Source: Nocardia altamirensis NBRC 108246
GTDB taxonomy: Bacteria > Actinomycetota > Actinomycetes > Mycobacteriales > Mycobacteriaceae
Reading direction: 5' to 3'
NCBI RefSeq assembly: GCF_001612685.1
Contig: NZ_BDAY01000050.1
Coordinates: 34,521 to 98,520 of the forward strand
DNA: 64,000 nt
Below, piece after piece: positions 1 through 10,200 of the stretch. Made by a program: the position numbers and the translations under genes. Below the pieces are notes generated by a model. It did not search any database. It was not told the origin of the DNA and saw only the letters and a list, made by a program, of their open reading frames with translations. The stretch's first letter is position 1; each line of letters opens with the position of its first letter.

Positions 1-2
1 CC

Positions 3-770
3 GCGGACGCCGACCGTGACAATCGCCCCTCCGATGAGCACGATCCCCACGACGAGGCGGATGATCAGTCGTCGACATCCGAGGATTTAGGACTCGATCC
101 CAACGATCCCGCGATCCAAGCCGAAGCTCAGGCCTTGGCCGTGCAGACGCTGGCGGCCCAGCAGGCCGGGCAGATGGGTCCGCAACTGCTGGGCATGGGT
201 TCGCAGATGCTCCAGCAAGCCGTCGGCCCGATCAGCTCGCTGGCTTCCTCGGCGGTGCAAGCCGTCGCGACGGGTACGTCCCCGGAGGATCTGAGCGCCG
301 GACTGGATCCCGCGTTGCCCGAGCCTGCCTTTCCCGGGCTCGATGTCCCTACCGGCACTGGCGATTTCGGCGCGGGCGGGTCATCGGGTGATTTCGGTGC
401 CGGAGCCGATTCCGGTATCGCCGCGTCCGTGCCGGGGGTGGGGGCTACCGCACCGGCAGCAGCCAATGCTGGTGCTGTCGCGGCCCGGACCGCCCCGACC
501 CAGGTTGTGGCGCCTACGGTCGCCAGCGGTAGTCCCGCACCGACCCGGCCGGCCGCTGCCCCGGCGATGATGCCGATGATGAACCCGGCGATGATGGGCG
601 GGCTCGGTGGCGGAGCCCAGAACGAACGGGCGCGCAACCGTAAGGTCGTTCCCGACGAACCGGTGTATCAGGACAAGACCCCGTCGGTTGCGCCGGTGAT
701 CGGTGCCCGCAAACGCACTCCCCCTAAACCGACCCCGGCAGCACGCGCCGAGAAAGGCGACGGCGACTGA
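3..770 (+). CDS. ESX-associated Pro/Ala/Gly-rich protein, 5' end outside the window
   Basis: The frame is open from the first base, so the gene starts to the left and only its last 255 residues are seen. They begin with an acidic Asp/Glu/Ser-rich stretch, pass through an Ala/Gln-rich part that may be helical, then a long low-complexity Gly/Ala/Pro region, and end in a basic Lys/Arg/Pro tail. This composition resembles the C-terminal halves of ESX-secreted or secretion-associated proteins (EspK, EspB or PPE type), but no diagnostic motif is visible. The stop shares bases with the next start (TGATG), so the EspL-like gene is translationally coupled to it, which fits the espK-espL order of ESX-1 loci. 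The ESX link is inferred from context. Confidence 0.7.
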   Translation, partial: ADADRDNRPSDEHDPHDEADDQSSTSEDLGLDPNDPAIQAEAQALAVQTLAAQQAGQMGPQLLGMGSQMLQQAVGPISSLASSAVQAVATGTSPEDLSAGLDPALPEPAFPGLDVPTGTGDFGAGGSSGDFGAGADSGIAASVPGVGATAPAAANAGAVAARTAPTQVVAPTVASGSPAPTRPAAAPAMMPMMNPAMMGGLGGGAQNERARNRKVVPDEPVYQDKTPSVAPVIGARKRTPPKPTPAARAEKGDGD

Positions 771-1117
771 TGGACATTCAGGCCCAGGCCCAGGCAGCAC
801 AACAGCGTGTGGAGTCGGCATTGACCGAGGCCGCACAGCTTCGAGATCGACTCGGCACCGGAATCGATGCGTTGACCAGCATGCGGGTGCGCCGACCCTC
901 TCCTGATGATCAGGTGGTGCCCGAGGTCGACGGGATGGGCCGACTGACCGGGCTGTGGCTGGCCCCGGGGCTGACGACACGGACCTCGGCCGACGACCTC
1001 GGTGCCGCGATCACCGCGGCGATCCGGGCGTCCCACACCGACGCTGCGGCTCGGCGCGAGCAGATAAACCGTTTCGTGGGTGGGACTAAAGATTCACTCG
1101 ATTTCGATCCCGAATAG
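770..1117 (+). CDS. EspL-like protein, YbaB/EbfC fold
   Basis: This 115-residue protein has an N-terminal helical segment, a central strand region with Asp-Gly-x-Gly followed by alternating hydrophobics, and a C-terminal helix rich in Ala and Arg. That is the pattern of YbaB/EbfC nucleoid-associated proteins. Mycobacterial EspL (Rv3880c) is a YbaB-like protein of the same length encoded next to ESX-1. The start overlaps the upstream stop, so the two are co-translated. A role in stabilising or regulating ESX substrates is inferred from the ESX-1 parallel. Confidence 0.65.
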   Translation: MDIQAQAQAAQQRVESALTEAAQLRDRLGTGIDALTSMRVRRPSPDDQVVPEVDGMGRLTGLWLAPGLTTRTSADDLGAAITAAIRASHTDAAARREQINRFVGGTKDSLDFDPE

Positions 1118-1165
1118 CCCGACACCTGCACCGGATTACTGCTGTTCTGACCGTAAACTCGGAAC

Positions 1166-2971
1166 GTGAGTTCCACCGCGCCTCCAGCACCGACTGCGAT
1201 CCTCGATTGGCTGTTGCGTAATGACGGATTGCGGCGCGTTCACGCGGGGTGCCAGCGTTTCGAAACGGCGGGAGCTCGCCCCCTTGCCTGCCGCCTGAAT
1301 CTGGTCTCCGGGCACGTCCATTTCGACCTGAGCGCACCGGCGAAAATGGACCTGCCCTGGCAGCGCGACACCGGCGACGACCACTGGTGGATCGACTGCG
1401 ATGACCTGCCGTTGGCCGCCGCCACTCAGGGGCTGTTGGTGGTGGTCGGCATCACCGCTGAGGGCGAGTTCCTGATGATCAACCTCGCCGCGACATCGCG
1501 GCTATCGGTCCATTCCGTACTGGCGCTGCAGGTGGCCCGGGCCTGGGCGTTGCAGTTGTCGCTCGAACCCGATCTGCGTGCCGCCACCGTGGATCCATCG
1601 GTGTCGGTCGCCGGGCCCGGCACCACGATCCGATACTGCCCACCAGGGGCGGTGATCCCCACCGCGCGGGTGGTATTCACCGGCCCCGACACCCGCCAGC
1701 TCGACCTCGCTGCCGATGCGATAGTCATCGATCGGGCCCCGGCTCGGGTGGACGCAGATGCCGAGGGCTGGGCGCTGTATCTGGGACGTGATCGCAGCGG
1801 CGAAGCCTTCCTGGGTGCTGCCCGCTACCTGCTGCGCACCACCCTGGTGGTCAGCGAAGAGCAGTGGGCGGCTACCGGATCGAGCACCGGTGCCGATGTC
1901 GAGCCCACGGTGGCTGCATCTGCTGAGGAAAGTCCGCCACCGGATAGCGACACCGACGTCGCGACCGTTGCCGAGAGCCGCGAGCCGGGGTCAGAGCGTG
2001 GTGCACGCCGGCGTGCTCAGCGCGCGGCAGGCTCGGCCGAGGCCCAGATTCCGGAGTTGCTGGGCACCACGGCGATGCAGGCCGACAGCACCTACCCACC
2101 CCCGCGGCCAGAACCTGGCCCCGGCACCGAAACCGAGGACGGTGGCGAGGACGCCGAGGCCGCGGCACTACTGGCCGAGTTCGGACATATCTGGGTGCGG
2201 GTGCTGGGCCGAATCCGCGTCTGTGTACCGAACGGGCCGACCCTGACCGCCCGTCGATCGACACGCAGCCCGGAGGGCACCGACGGCAAACCCGTGCGAG
2301 AAACCGAACTGGTGGTGTGGATGGCCTTGAGTCCCCACGGGCTCTCCGGCGATGAGGTCGCCACGCTGTGGCCTGACGATCATCCCGGCGATACCGCACA
2401 CCAGCGCCGCCGCAACGAATTCGTCTCGCGGCTGCGGCGCCAGCTCGGACCGATCACGCCGGAAACACCGGAGGAGACCGCGCTGCTGGAACGCGAGCGC
2501 AGCGGTGGTGCGAATTTCCGTGTCCATCCCCGGATGCTCACCGACTGGGATGCCTTCCAGCGGCTGGTTCCCGGTCCGCCCGCAGAGGCGCCGACCGCGG
2601 CCTTGGCTGCCGCGCTGTCGCTGGTGACCGACCGGCCTTTCGCTGACGCGCCGCACGGACATTACGGGTTCGCCCGCGCGTGGACCGACGTGATGCTCGA
2701 TGCGTGCACCGACACCGCGGTGGAGCTGGCCACCCGTTACATCACCGCCGGGCGCACCGCGCACGCTTTCGCCGCCGCCAACCGCGGCGTACTCGCCGAC
2801 CCAGCCCGCCAGGATCTGTGGCGGCTGGTGCTCTCGACCGCGCCGCGCGAGGACCCCGCCGAGATCTATGACCTCATCGCACAGCTCAAACGGCTCATCC
2901 CGGCCAGCGAGCTCGAGAACGCGACCTTACGGCTGATAGAGAGGTTGAAGAGCAGTGAACTACCCCGATAA
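1166..2971 (+). CDS. SARP/BTAD-like regulator with long N-terminal domain
   Basis: The GTG start gives 601 residues. Residues 1-220 form an unrecognised globular domain. Residues 230-330 are low-complexity and charged. Residues 340-600 resemble the winged-helix plus bacterial transcriptional activator (BTAD) arrangement of SARP regulators: a strand-rich start (IRVCVPNG), a basic HTH-like part (RRRNEFVSRLRRQLG) and an Ala-rich TPR-like tail with FADAPHGHYGFARAW and repeated helices. SARP-type proteins normally activate secondary metabolism; here the gene sits at the head of an ESX locus and may act on it, which is inference. The next gene starts inside its last codons. Confidence 0.6.
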   Translation: MSSTAPPAPTAILDWLLRNDGLRRVHAGCQRFETAGARPLACRLNLVSGHVHFDLSAPAKMDLPWQRDTGDDHWWIDCDDLPLAAATQGLLVVVGITAEGEFLMINLAATSRLSVHSVLALQVARAWALQLSLEPDLRAATVDPSVSVAGPGTTIRYCPPGAVIPTARVVFTGPDTRQLDLAADAIVIDRAPARVDADAEGWALYLGRDRSGEAFLGAARYLLRTTLVVSEEQWAATGSSTGADVEPTVAASAEESPPPDSDTDVATVAESREPGSERGARRRAQRAAGSAEAQIPELLGTTAMQADSTYPPPRPEPGPGTETEDGGEDAEAAALLAEFGHIWVRVLGRIRVCVPNGPTLTARRSTRSPEGTDGKPVRETELVVWMALSPHGLSGDEVATLWPDDHPGDTAHQRRRNEFVSRLRRQLGPITPETPEETALLERERSGGANFRVHPRMLTDWDAFQRLVPGPPAEAPTAALAAALSLVTDRPFADAPHGHYGFARAWTDVMLDACTDTAVELATRYITAGRTAHAFAAANRGVLADPARQDLWRLVLSTAPREDPAEIYDLIAQLKRLIPASELENATLRLIERLKSSELPR

Positions 2972-3314
2972 TCCAGAGCTCGCCGAGGCCGGCGAGGAGG
3001 CCGTCCACGCCGTGCACACCCGGGACCAGAGCATCGTGGTCTGGGCCGACAGCAACGGCGCGGTCACCCAGGTCGAACTCACCTCCGAGGCACTGCACTA
3101 CGGCGAGCAGTACCTGAGCGAGCAGATCCTCGCCCTCGCTGATCTGGCTCACCAGAATGCCATGGTCGCCATCCGCGCCAGGATCCTCGACGCCGGCGCC
3201 CAACGCGGTGAAGCCGGCCTCGCCCAAGCACAGCGTCTCGTCACCGAGATGGAGCTGCCGACCGAAGAGTCCTACCGGCAGGCACTCGATACCCATCTGT
3301 ACGGCGACGATTGA
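2955..3314 (+). CDS. small acidic protein, possibly YbaB-like
   Basis: This 119-residue acidic protein starts 17 bases before the stop of the SARP-like gene, so it is coupled to it. A central Asp-x-Asn-Gly-Ala-Val stretch with alternating hydrophobics, followed by a helix with regularly spaced Ala and Leu, recalls the YbaB fold. It could be a second EspL-type partner of this locus. The assignment is weak; the reading frame itself is well supported by coupling and by third-position GC. Confidence 0.6.
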   Translation: MNYPDNPELAEAGEEAVHAVHTRDQSIVVWADSNGAVTQVELTSEALHYGEQYLSEQILALADLAHQNAMVAIRARILDAGAQRGEAGLAQAQRLVTEMELPTEESYRQALDTHLYGDD

Positions 3315-3315
3315 A

Positions 3316-3341
3316 AGCCCCGTAGCGCCAGATCCGGGGCT
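3316..3341 (+). terminator. stem-loop after the first gene cluster
   Basis: AGCCCCG and CGGGGCT form a perfect 7-bp stem with a 12-base loop, one base after the stop at 3314. There is no U-tract, which is common for actinobacterial terminators. It separates the first four genes from the whiB-eccABC operon. Confidence 0.5.
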
Positions 3342-3461
3342 GCGGAAACCTGTCGATCAAACCTCGTCACACGATGGTGAATAGGACATGTTTCGAATTC
3401 TGGAAGCGACCTTGTCGGCGGCTTACCAATTCAACTACGAAACCCTTGACTACCCCGGTGT

Positions 3462-3479
3462 TAGTCTCATTGGTGGGAC
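3462..3479 (+). promoter_or_regulatory. ESX operator, copy 1 (before whiB)
   Basis: TAGTCTCATTGGTGGGAC is an imperfect palindrome (core TCTCATTGGTGGGA at 3465-3478). Near-identical sequences lie at 11811, 15239 and 21266, always just before a gene of the ESX locus. It lies about 30 bases upstream of the chosen whiB start. Confidence 0.65.
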
Positions 3480-3509
3480 TATTTGATGGAGATAGGCAAG
3501 GGGTTTGCC

Positions 3510-3839
3510 GTGACTTCGACTCCACGACGACGCTCAGTGGATGCGTCCCTTGTGACAGGGATGGACCATCGCGAAGAAGTGTCCGGGTGCACCCGCCACG
3601 CGATGGTGTACGCCGGGTGGGAGAACCGCTTGGATGCTTTGGTGGGTGCAGCGCGACCGCTGCGCCGGGCCACACTGCGGGCCGCGCAGAACTTCGCTTC
3701 CCACTGCGCGAACTGCCCGGTGATCGCAGCGTGCCGAGATCGCGCGCAGGCCAATCGCTACACCGGAATCGCCGGCGGGAAACCGTTCATCAACGGGACC
3801 GCCATCGCGACCTCGACGACCAGCAGGCGTGCGGCATGA
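3510..3839 (+). CDS. WhiB-like iron-sulfur regulator
   Basis: The GTG start is chosen because AAGGGG sits six bases before it; it gives 109 residues. Cys27, Cys66, Cys69 and Cys75 match the WhiB cluster ligands (C...CxxCx5C), and GIAGG (86-90) stands where WhiB proteins have GxWGG. The tryptophan of that turn is replaced by Ala and the first Cys is unusually far from the second, so it is a divergent member. WhiB proteins bind [4Fe-4S] clusters and act with the principal sigma factor. Its stop overlaps the eccA start (ATGA), placing it first in the eccA-eccB-eccC operon, and an operator copy lies just upstream. It probably regulates this ESX locus. Confidence 0.8.
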   Translation: MTSTPRRRSVDASLVTGMDHREEVSGCTRHAMVYAGWENRLDALVGAARPLRRATLRAAQNFASHCANCPVIAACRDRAQANRYTGIAGGKPFINGTAIATSTTSRRAA

Positions 3840-5671
3840 CAGCGGCGGTGGAGGCCTTCCGGCTCGGGGTCCGTGAACTCATGAACGCCGCGCAGGAACA
3901 CAGTGCCCCCGGCGCTCCGGGTCCGGCTCGCACCCGCGCGGCGGAGGCGTTTCGCACCGCGGTGAAGCTGGATCCGACGATGAGTGATGCGGTGATGGGA
4001 TTGATCGCCGCGGGCGACAACTCCCGGGCGACGTTGTTCAAGGCCAGCCGTGCCCGCAACCTGTATGTGCATTCCCGCGCCGAGGGCCTGCTCGATGGCG
4101 AGCTGCTCAGCGGATTGTTCGATCTGCACGTCTACGGCATCCATCATCCGCTGCGGCGCGCGAGCGAAGCCTCGATCGCCTTGGCCTGCGCGCTGGCCTA
4201 TCCCGCCGACGGCACTTCCGCGCAATGGCAAGAAGCCGCCGAACAGCTCCAGCAGCACCTCGGTGATCGGCACGGCGAGGCCCACGACCAGCAGCTGGCG
4301 ACGACGGTCCTGCTCGGCATGTACCTGGCCACCGAGCAGTGGACGGCCATCACCGACCTCGAACCCCAGCTCAAGGCCACCCAGTGGGACCAGCCGTTGC
4401 TGCAGGTCGCCTGCGCGACCGTGACCGCGCAGGCCTACGCCAATCTCGGCGCGTTCGACGAGGCGCTGCGCCGGGTGAGCGGCATCCTCGACGACCCGCG
4501 GGAACCGGCCCAGCATCTGCGGGCCCAGGCTCGGCTCATCCAGGCGCTGGTCTTGCGCGAGCAGGGCGACGAGGAACGCGCTCAGCAGATCATCGCCGAG
4601 CTCATGGCCACCGATACCACCGGCACGGTCGCGGCCTACCGGCCCGCGACTCAGCGGCTCAAACTGACCAGCGCCGCAGCGATCGCCACGCGTACCGACG
4701 CGTGGGATCCCGCCAGTGGCCACGACCCGGTCGCCACCGCCGATCGTGAGGAGTCCGCGCGTACCCGCGAGCAGTGGCTCGAGGACGCCTCGCGGGTCCT
4801 CGAGGAGCAGATCGGCATGGCCGCGGTGAAACAGCAGATCGCGAAACTGCGTGCCACGGTGCAGGTTTCACGGATGCGAGAGAAGGCCGGGTTGTCCATC
4901 GACGGATCCTCGCGCCATCTGGTGTTCACCGGCCCGCCCGGCACCGGGAAAACGACCATCGCGCGGGTGGTGGCGCAGATCTTCGCCGGGCTCGGCGTGG
5001 TCGACACCCCGAAGGTGGTCGAGGCCTCCCGGGTCGATTTCGTCGGCACCCATCTGGGACACACCGCACCGAAGACCAACGCGCTCATCGATTCCGCGGT
5101 CGGCGGCGTGCTCTTCGTCGACGAGGTCTACACCTTGATCCAGACCGGGCTGGCCGGCGGCGACGCGTTCGGCCGCGAAGCGGTCGACACGCTGCTGGCG
5201 CGGATGGAGAACGACCGTGACCGGCTGGTGGTCATCATCGCCGGCTACGACGAGGAGGTCGACCGGTTCCTGGCCTCCAACGAGGGCCTGGCCTCGCGGT
5301 TCTCCCGCCGGATCCGGTTTGCTTCCTACACCCCTGATGAATTGGTGGCCATTGCCGAAGTCATTGCGAACAAACGTGATTCGGTGCTTTCCGAGGGTGC
5401 GCGCGACCGGCTGATGTCGGAGTGCGCGCAGCTGAGCACCACCGTGCGTGAAGGCAAGAGCGCCATCGACGTCGTCGGTAACGGCCGCTTCATGCGCAAC
5501 GTCATCGAGGGCGCCGAAGAAGAGCGCAACTACCGCCTGGCCCAGGACCCGGAGTTGGCCGCCGCGGCGGGAGCCCCCGACGACTCGGTGCGCCAGGCGT
5601 TGATGACGATCACCGAGCCCGACATGGGTGAGGCGATCGAGAACCTGCTGGCCGACAACGCGAGCCGGTGA
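3836..5671 (+). CDS. eccA: type VII secretion AAA+ ATPase EccA
   Basis: The product has 611 residues. The first 280 are helical TPR-like repeats; the C-terminal half is a CbbX-type AAA+ domain with Walker A GPPGTGKTT (about residue 367), Walker B VLFVDEVYTL (about 425) and arginine residues in SRFSRRIRF. EccA is a cytosolic ATPase that works with EspG and ESX substrates. The ATG overlaps the whiB stop. The gene carries a longer overlapping open frame upstream (from 3374), but that part is antisense-like to the WhiB frame and has no ribosome site. Confidence 0.95.
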   Translation: MTAAVEAFRLGVRELMNAAQEHSAPGAPGPARTRAAEAFRTAVKLDPTMSDAVMGLIAAGDNSRATLFKASRARNLYVHSRAEGLLDGELLSGLFDLHVYGIHHPLRRASEASIALACALAYPADGTSAQWQEAAEQLQQHLGDRHGEAHDQQLATTVLLGMYLATEQWTAITDLEPQLKATQWDQPLLQVACATVTAQAYANLGAFDEALRRVSGILDDPREPAQHLRAQARLIQALVLREQGDEERAQQIIAELMATDTTGTVAAYRPATQRLKLTSAAAIATRTDAWDPASGHDPVATADREESARTREQWLEDASRVLEEQIGMAAVKQQIAKLRATVQVSRMREKAGLSIDGSSRHLVFTGPPGTGKTTIARVVAQIFAGLGVVDTPKVVEASRVDFVGTHLGHTAPKTNALIDSAVGGVLFVDEVYTLIQTGLAGGDAFGREAVDTLLARMENDRDRLVVIIAGYDEEVDRFLASNEGLASRFSRRIRFASYTPDELVAIAEVIANKRDSVLSEGARDRLMSECAQLSTTVREGKSAIDVVGNGRFMRNVIEGAEEERNYRLAQDPELAAAAGAPDDSVRQALMTITEPDMGEAIENLLADNASR

Positions 5672-5696
5672 CGGTGGCGCGGCGAAGGAGACCGTT

Positions 5697-7241
5697 GTGC
5701 GATTGAGGATGACCTCGCGGCCCCAGGTGTCGGGGTGGCGGTTCATGCTGCGGCGTCTCGAACACGCGCTCGTGCGCCGCGAAACGCAGATGCTCGATGA
5801 CCCTCAGCGCTCCCAGAGCCTGGCTCTGATCCTCGGGATCGTGCTCATGGTGCTGGCCGCAGCGGTCTGCGGGGTGATCGCCTTGATCTCCCCGCAAGGC
5901 ACCATCGATGCCACCACCAAGATCGTGGCCGATCGCGACAGCGGCGCACTCTATGTGCGGGTCGGGGACCGATTCAACCCGGTGCTCAACCTTGCCTCGG
6001 CACGGTTGATCGCGGGTAGCCCGGCCCCGCCGAAACGGGTCAAGGCCGCCGAGATAGCCCGCTACCCGCGCGGGCCGCTGGTCGGGATCGTCGGCGCGCC
6101 ACAGGTTCTCACCGCCAACTCCGATCGCAACTCCGATTGGACCTTGTGCAATGCCTCCAAGATCGGCACCGCCGTCCCGCTCGATCCCGCGACAGGACTG
6201 CCCAGCAGCGCGCCACCGGTGTCGACGTCGGTGATCAGCGGCGCACTGGACATGTCCGGGGCCACGGAGCTTTCCGGTCGAGCGGGCCGGGTGATGTCCT
6301 ACGCCAACGCGATGTGGCTGGTGTACTTGCGCGCGGACGGAACCGCCGTGCGCGCCCGAATCGACACGACCAGCCCGGTGATCACCACCGCGCTGGGGAT
6401 CACCGGCGCCAAACCCCTGCCGATGGGCAAGGGACTCTACGACGCGTTGCCCGAGGAGCCACCGCTGACGGTGCCCAGCGCCCCCGATGCCGGAGCACCC
6501 CTGCCCTACACGGTGAGCGGGGGCGCCAAGGTCGGCTCGGTGCTGCGCAGTACCGAACTCAATGGCACGACAACCTACTACGTCGCGTTGAGCTCGGGAG
6601 TGCAGCGCATCGGATCGGTGGTGGCCACGATGCTGCGCGCGTCGAACTCCGTCGGCAACACCGCGGTCCTGGAAGTCACACCCGACGTGGCGACCAAGGC
6701 ACCGCTGTCCACGCAGCTGCGGGTCGGCGGGTACCCGCCCGAGCCGATCGAGCTGATCGCCGACTCGGCGCCGGTGACCTGTCTGCGCTGGCACCAGAGC
6801 GCGGGCGAAACAACCGCCACCACAACACTTCTGAGCGGGCGCACCTTGCCGTTGACCAGCAAACAACGTGCCGCGATGGTGTCGCCAGTAACCGCGGGCG
6901 CCTCCGCGGGGGCCACCGCCGACTCGGTCTACATGCCAGCGGGGGCGGGCCGGTTCGTTCAGGTCCACTCCGACCCGGGGGCGACCCGGGAAGCGTTGTG
7001 GTGGCTGGCCGATACCGGTGTGCGCTTCGGTGTCGACACCACCGACGACGACTCCGGCCCTGATCGCACCGTCAGCGCGCTGGGCCTCGGTGAGCCGATC
7101 CCCGCGCCGTGGCCGATCGTGTCGTTGTTCGCTCGCGGGCCGTCACTGTCGGTCCGCGATGCCCTGGTCGTCCACGACGGCATCGAGGCCGACAAGCAGG
7201 CCGCACTGCTGCCCACGGCACGACCCGGTCAGGGGGGTTGA
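5697..7241 (+). CDS. eccB: type VII secretion membrane protein EccB
   Basis: The GTG start with AAGGAG six bases upstream gives 514 residues. A short basic cytosolic tail is followed by one membrane helix (residues 41-64) and a large external domain. The domain has two cysteines (WTLCNAS and PVTCLRW) that form a conserved disulfide in EccB proteins. EccB is a core component of the ESX inner-membrane complex with EccC, EccD and EccE. It lies 25 bases after eccA and two bases before eccC. Confidence 0.93.
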   Translation: MRLRMTSRPQVSGWRFMLRRLEHALVRRETQMLDDPQRSQSLALILGIVLMVLAAAVCGVIALISPQGTIDATTKIVADRDSGALYVRVGDRFNPVLNLASARLIAGSPAPPKRVKAAEIARYPRGPLVGIVGAPQVLTANSDRNSDWTLCNASKIGTAVPLDPATGLPSSAPPVSTSVISGALDMSGATELSGRAGRVMSYANAMWLVYLRADGTAVRARIDTTSPVITTALGITGAKPLPMGKGLYDALPEEPPLTVPSAPDAGAPLPYTVSGGAKVGSVLRSTELNGTTTYYVALSSGVQRIGSVVATMLRASNSVGNTAVLEVTPDVATKAPLSTQLRVGGYPPEPIELIADSAPVTCLRWHQSAGETTATTTLLSGRTLPLTSKQRAAMVSPVTAGASAGATADSVYMPAGAGRFVQVHSDPGATREALWWLADTGVRFGVDTTDDDSGPDRTVSALGLGEPIPAPWPIVSLFARGPSLSVRDALVVHDGIEADKQAALLPTARPGQGG

Positions 7242-7242
7242 G

Positions 7243-10200
7243 ATGGCCACCAAACGCTTCAGCCGTCCCGCGACGTCGGTTCCGGCTCCGGTGCAACGGA
7301 TTCGGCAGGTAGTCGTCGAGGCACCGGTGGAGCTACCCAAGGCAGTGCCGACACCGAAGTGGCGGATCCTCATGCCGGTCGTCGTCATTGTCGGCATGGC
7401 AGGGATGATGCTGTTCATGTTCCGCTCCGGCGGATTCAACCCGATGATGGTGCTGTTTCCCCTGCTGATGCTCGGCGGGCTCGGGCCTATGCTGGCCGGA
7501 AACGTCAGCGGAGGCAAACGCACCGGGGAACTCAACGAAGACCGCAAGGAATTCCTGCAAGGGCTGGGCCGCTCGCGCGGTGTTCTCCACGACTGCGCCC
7601 GTTCGCAATACGACGCGGCCGCCCACCACAACCCCGCACCCGCTCAGCTGGTGCGTTTCGTCGGCACCGACCGCATGTGGGAGCGGACACCGGGCGGCAA
7701 ACATGCCGAGACATGGGGCGAAGCCCGCATCGCGCGCGGACGCACCGCCCTGGACGCGGCACCAGCAGCACCGGAGTCCGCTCCGGTGTCCGGCGGGCAC
7801 GTCGACCCCCTCACCGCGGTCATGGTCGCGAAGTTCATCCGGACCCACTCGACATTGGCCGGCATGCCGATCCGGGCCAGCTTCACCGGTCAGCCCGCCT
7901 TGGGGTTCCGCGCCGAGGAAGGGGTAGCCGCTGAGCAGCTGCGCGGGCTGGTGCGGGCGCTGCTGTGCCAGATCGCGGTGTTCTATGGCCCCGACCACGT
8001 CCTGATCGCCGCCGTCGTCGATGCCGAGCACGCCGCGCACTGGGAGTGGCTCAAGTGGCTACCCCACACCCAGCACCCCGACGCGCGCGATGGACTCGGC
8101 GCCGCCCGGATGGTGTATCGCTCCACCGCGGCCTTGCGCGAGGGCTTGGCCGCCGAGCTCACCGCCCGCCCGCAGTTCTCCACCGCCAGCGACGTGCGCG
8201 CTGATCGCCGTCAGATCGTGATCGTCTGCGAGGGAGTCGACGACGAGGACCGCACGATCAGCGGGATCGACGGTGTCACCTGGCTGCAGATGGATGCCGG
8301 GTCGCGATCGCTGGCGGCGCGACGCGACATGATCTATCTACTGGGGCCCGCCGGTGCACTGGCCCATCTGAAGGAACCACTCGGCACAGCACCGATCCAT
8401 ATCGGCGAGGCCGACTATGTCTCACCGGCCGCAGCAGAGGTCATCGCCCGGCGGTTGTCGAGCTATCGGCTCGCCGATACCGGCACCACACTGGCCGCAC
8501 TGACCACCGAAGACAACCACGACTGGGCCTCGCTGATGGGGATCATCGATCCCGCCGCTCTGGATGTCGAGGCTCTGTGGGCAACCAAACCTGAACGAGA
8601 CCGGCTGCGGATCGTTTACGGTCACGACCGCGCCACCGACCGGCCCATAGCCCTCGATATCAAGGACGGCTCGGTCATTCCCGGGGGTATGGGCCCGCAC
8701 GGGATGTGCATCGGGGCCACCGGCTCGGGCAAATCCGAATGGCTGCGCACGTTGATCTTGTCATTGGCCACCCAGAACAGTCCTGACGTGGTGACCATGC
8801 TGCTGATCGACTTCAAAGGCGGTGCCACCTTCCTCGGCCTCGAGCGATTGCCCCATGTCACCGCGATCGTCACCGACATGGCAGAAGAAGCCGACCTGCT
8901 CTCGCGCTTCGCCGATGTGCTCGAAGGCGAACTCGAACGCCGCCAGCGCCTGCTACGCGAAACCGGCGGATTCAAAGACATCAGCGATTACGAACGCGCC
9001 CGGGCGCGAGGGATGTCGGCAGAACCACTGCCGACCCTGTTGTGCGTGATCGACGAATTCACCGAGCTGCTCACCCAGCATCCGGAGTTCGCCAAACTGT
9101 TCGTCCGGGTCGGTCGGCTGGGACGCGCGCTGGGTGTGCACTTCCTGTTCGCCTCGCAGACCGTGGAGCAGGGCAGTATGCGCGGGCTCGAAGCGCACCT
9201 GTCCTATCGCATCGCGCTACGGCTGAACTATCAGCAGGAATCCAAGGTCGTCATCGGCGACCCGGCCGCCAACTTCATCGCCCTCGACGAGCCCGGACAC
9301 GGTTTCCTGCGCGCGGGCGCCGGGGAACTCCAGGAGTTCCAAACCGCTTATGTCAGTGGCGAATTCGAGCCACCACCGGCGCGCGCGCCGCATGCCACCG
9401 CCGCGCAACGGGCGAGGATCGAAGGATATGCCCCGGCGGCGTTGTTCACCGCCGACCCGCTCGAGGCGGCCCCGCAGGAGCCGGGCCCCGAGCAATCGGC
9501 GGGCCTCGACACCCCCGAGACCGAATCCGCCGAAGCGACAGAGGCAGAACCCGCACGAACCTTGATGCAGGTCGTTGTCGACCAACTCGCCAGGCATGGG
9601 CGTCCCGCACGGCGGCTGTGGCTACCGGAGCTGCGTATCGCGCCCACGCTCGATCAGTTGCTCGCCGCGGCCCCGGCCAGCATGCCGGTCGCCTCGCTGC
9701 GGTTCCCGGTGGCGTTGCTCGACCGGCCCCGCGACCAACGCCAGGATGTGTGGAGCTTCGTGCCCACCGGTGCCGCCGGCAACATCGCCATCATGGGCGG
9801 CCCGCAGTCGGGCAAGAGCACCCTGCTGCAGACCCTGGTGCTCTCGGCGGCCATGACCCACACTCCCGAGCAGGTGCAGTTCTACATTCTCGACTTCGGC
9901 GGCGGACGCCTGGCCGCCGGTGTGGCCGAACTCCCGCACGTGGGCTCTGTGGCCCGCCGAGGCGACACGACCCTGATCCGGCGCACGCTGGCCACCATCA
10001 AACAGATCCTCGAGCACCGGGAACGGCGTTTCGCGATGTTGGGCATCAGCGACATGGCCGAGGTACGTACCCGGATCGGCACCGATGCCGACTTCGCCGC
10101 ACGAATCAAGCAGCAGGACACCGAGTTCGGTGACATCTTCTTCATCGTCGACGGGTGGGACTGGGCCGCGGGGGAGAACAATCCGCTCTACGAGGCGAAG

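Noticed and set aside
3374..3835. N-terminal extension of eccA giving 765 residues
   Set aside because: It runs in another frame through the WhiB gene, and the ATGA overlap at 3836 marks the real start.
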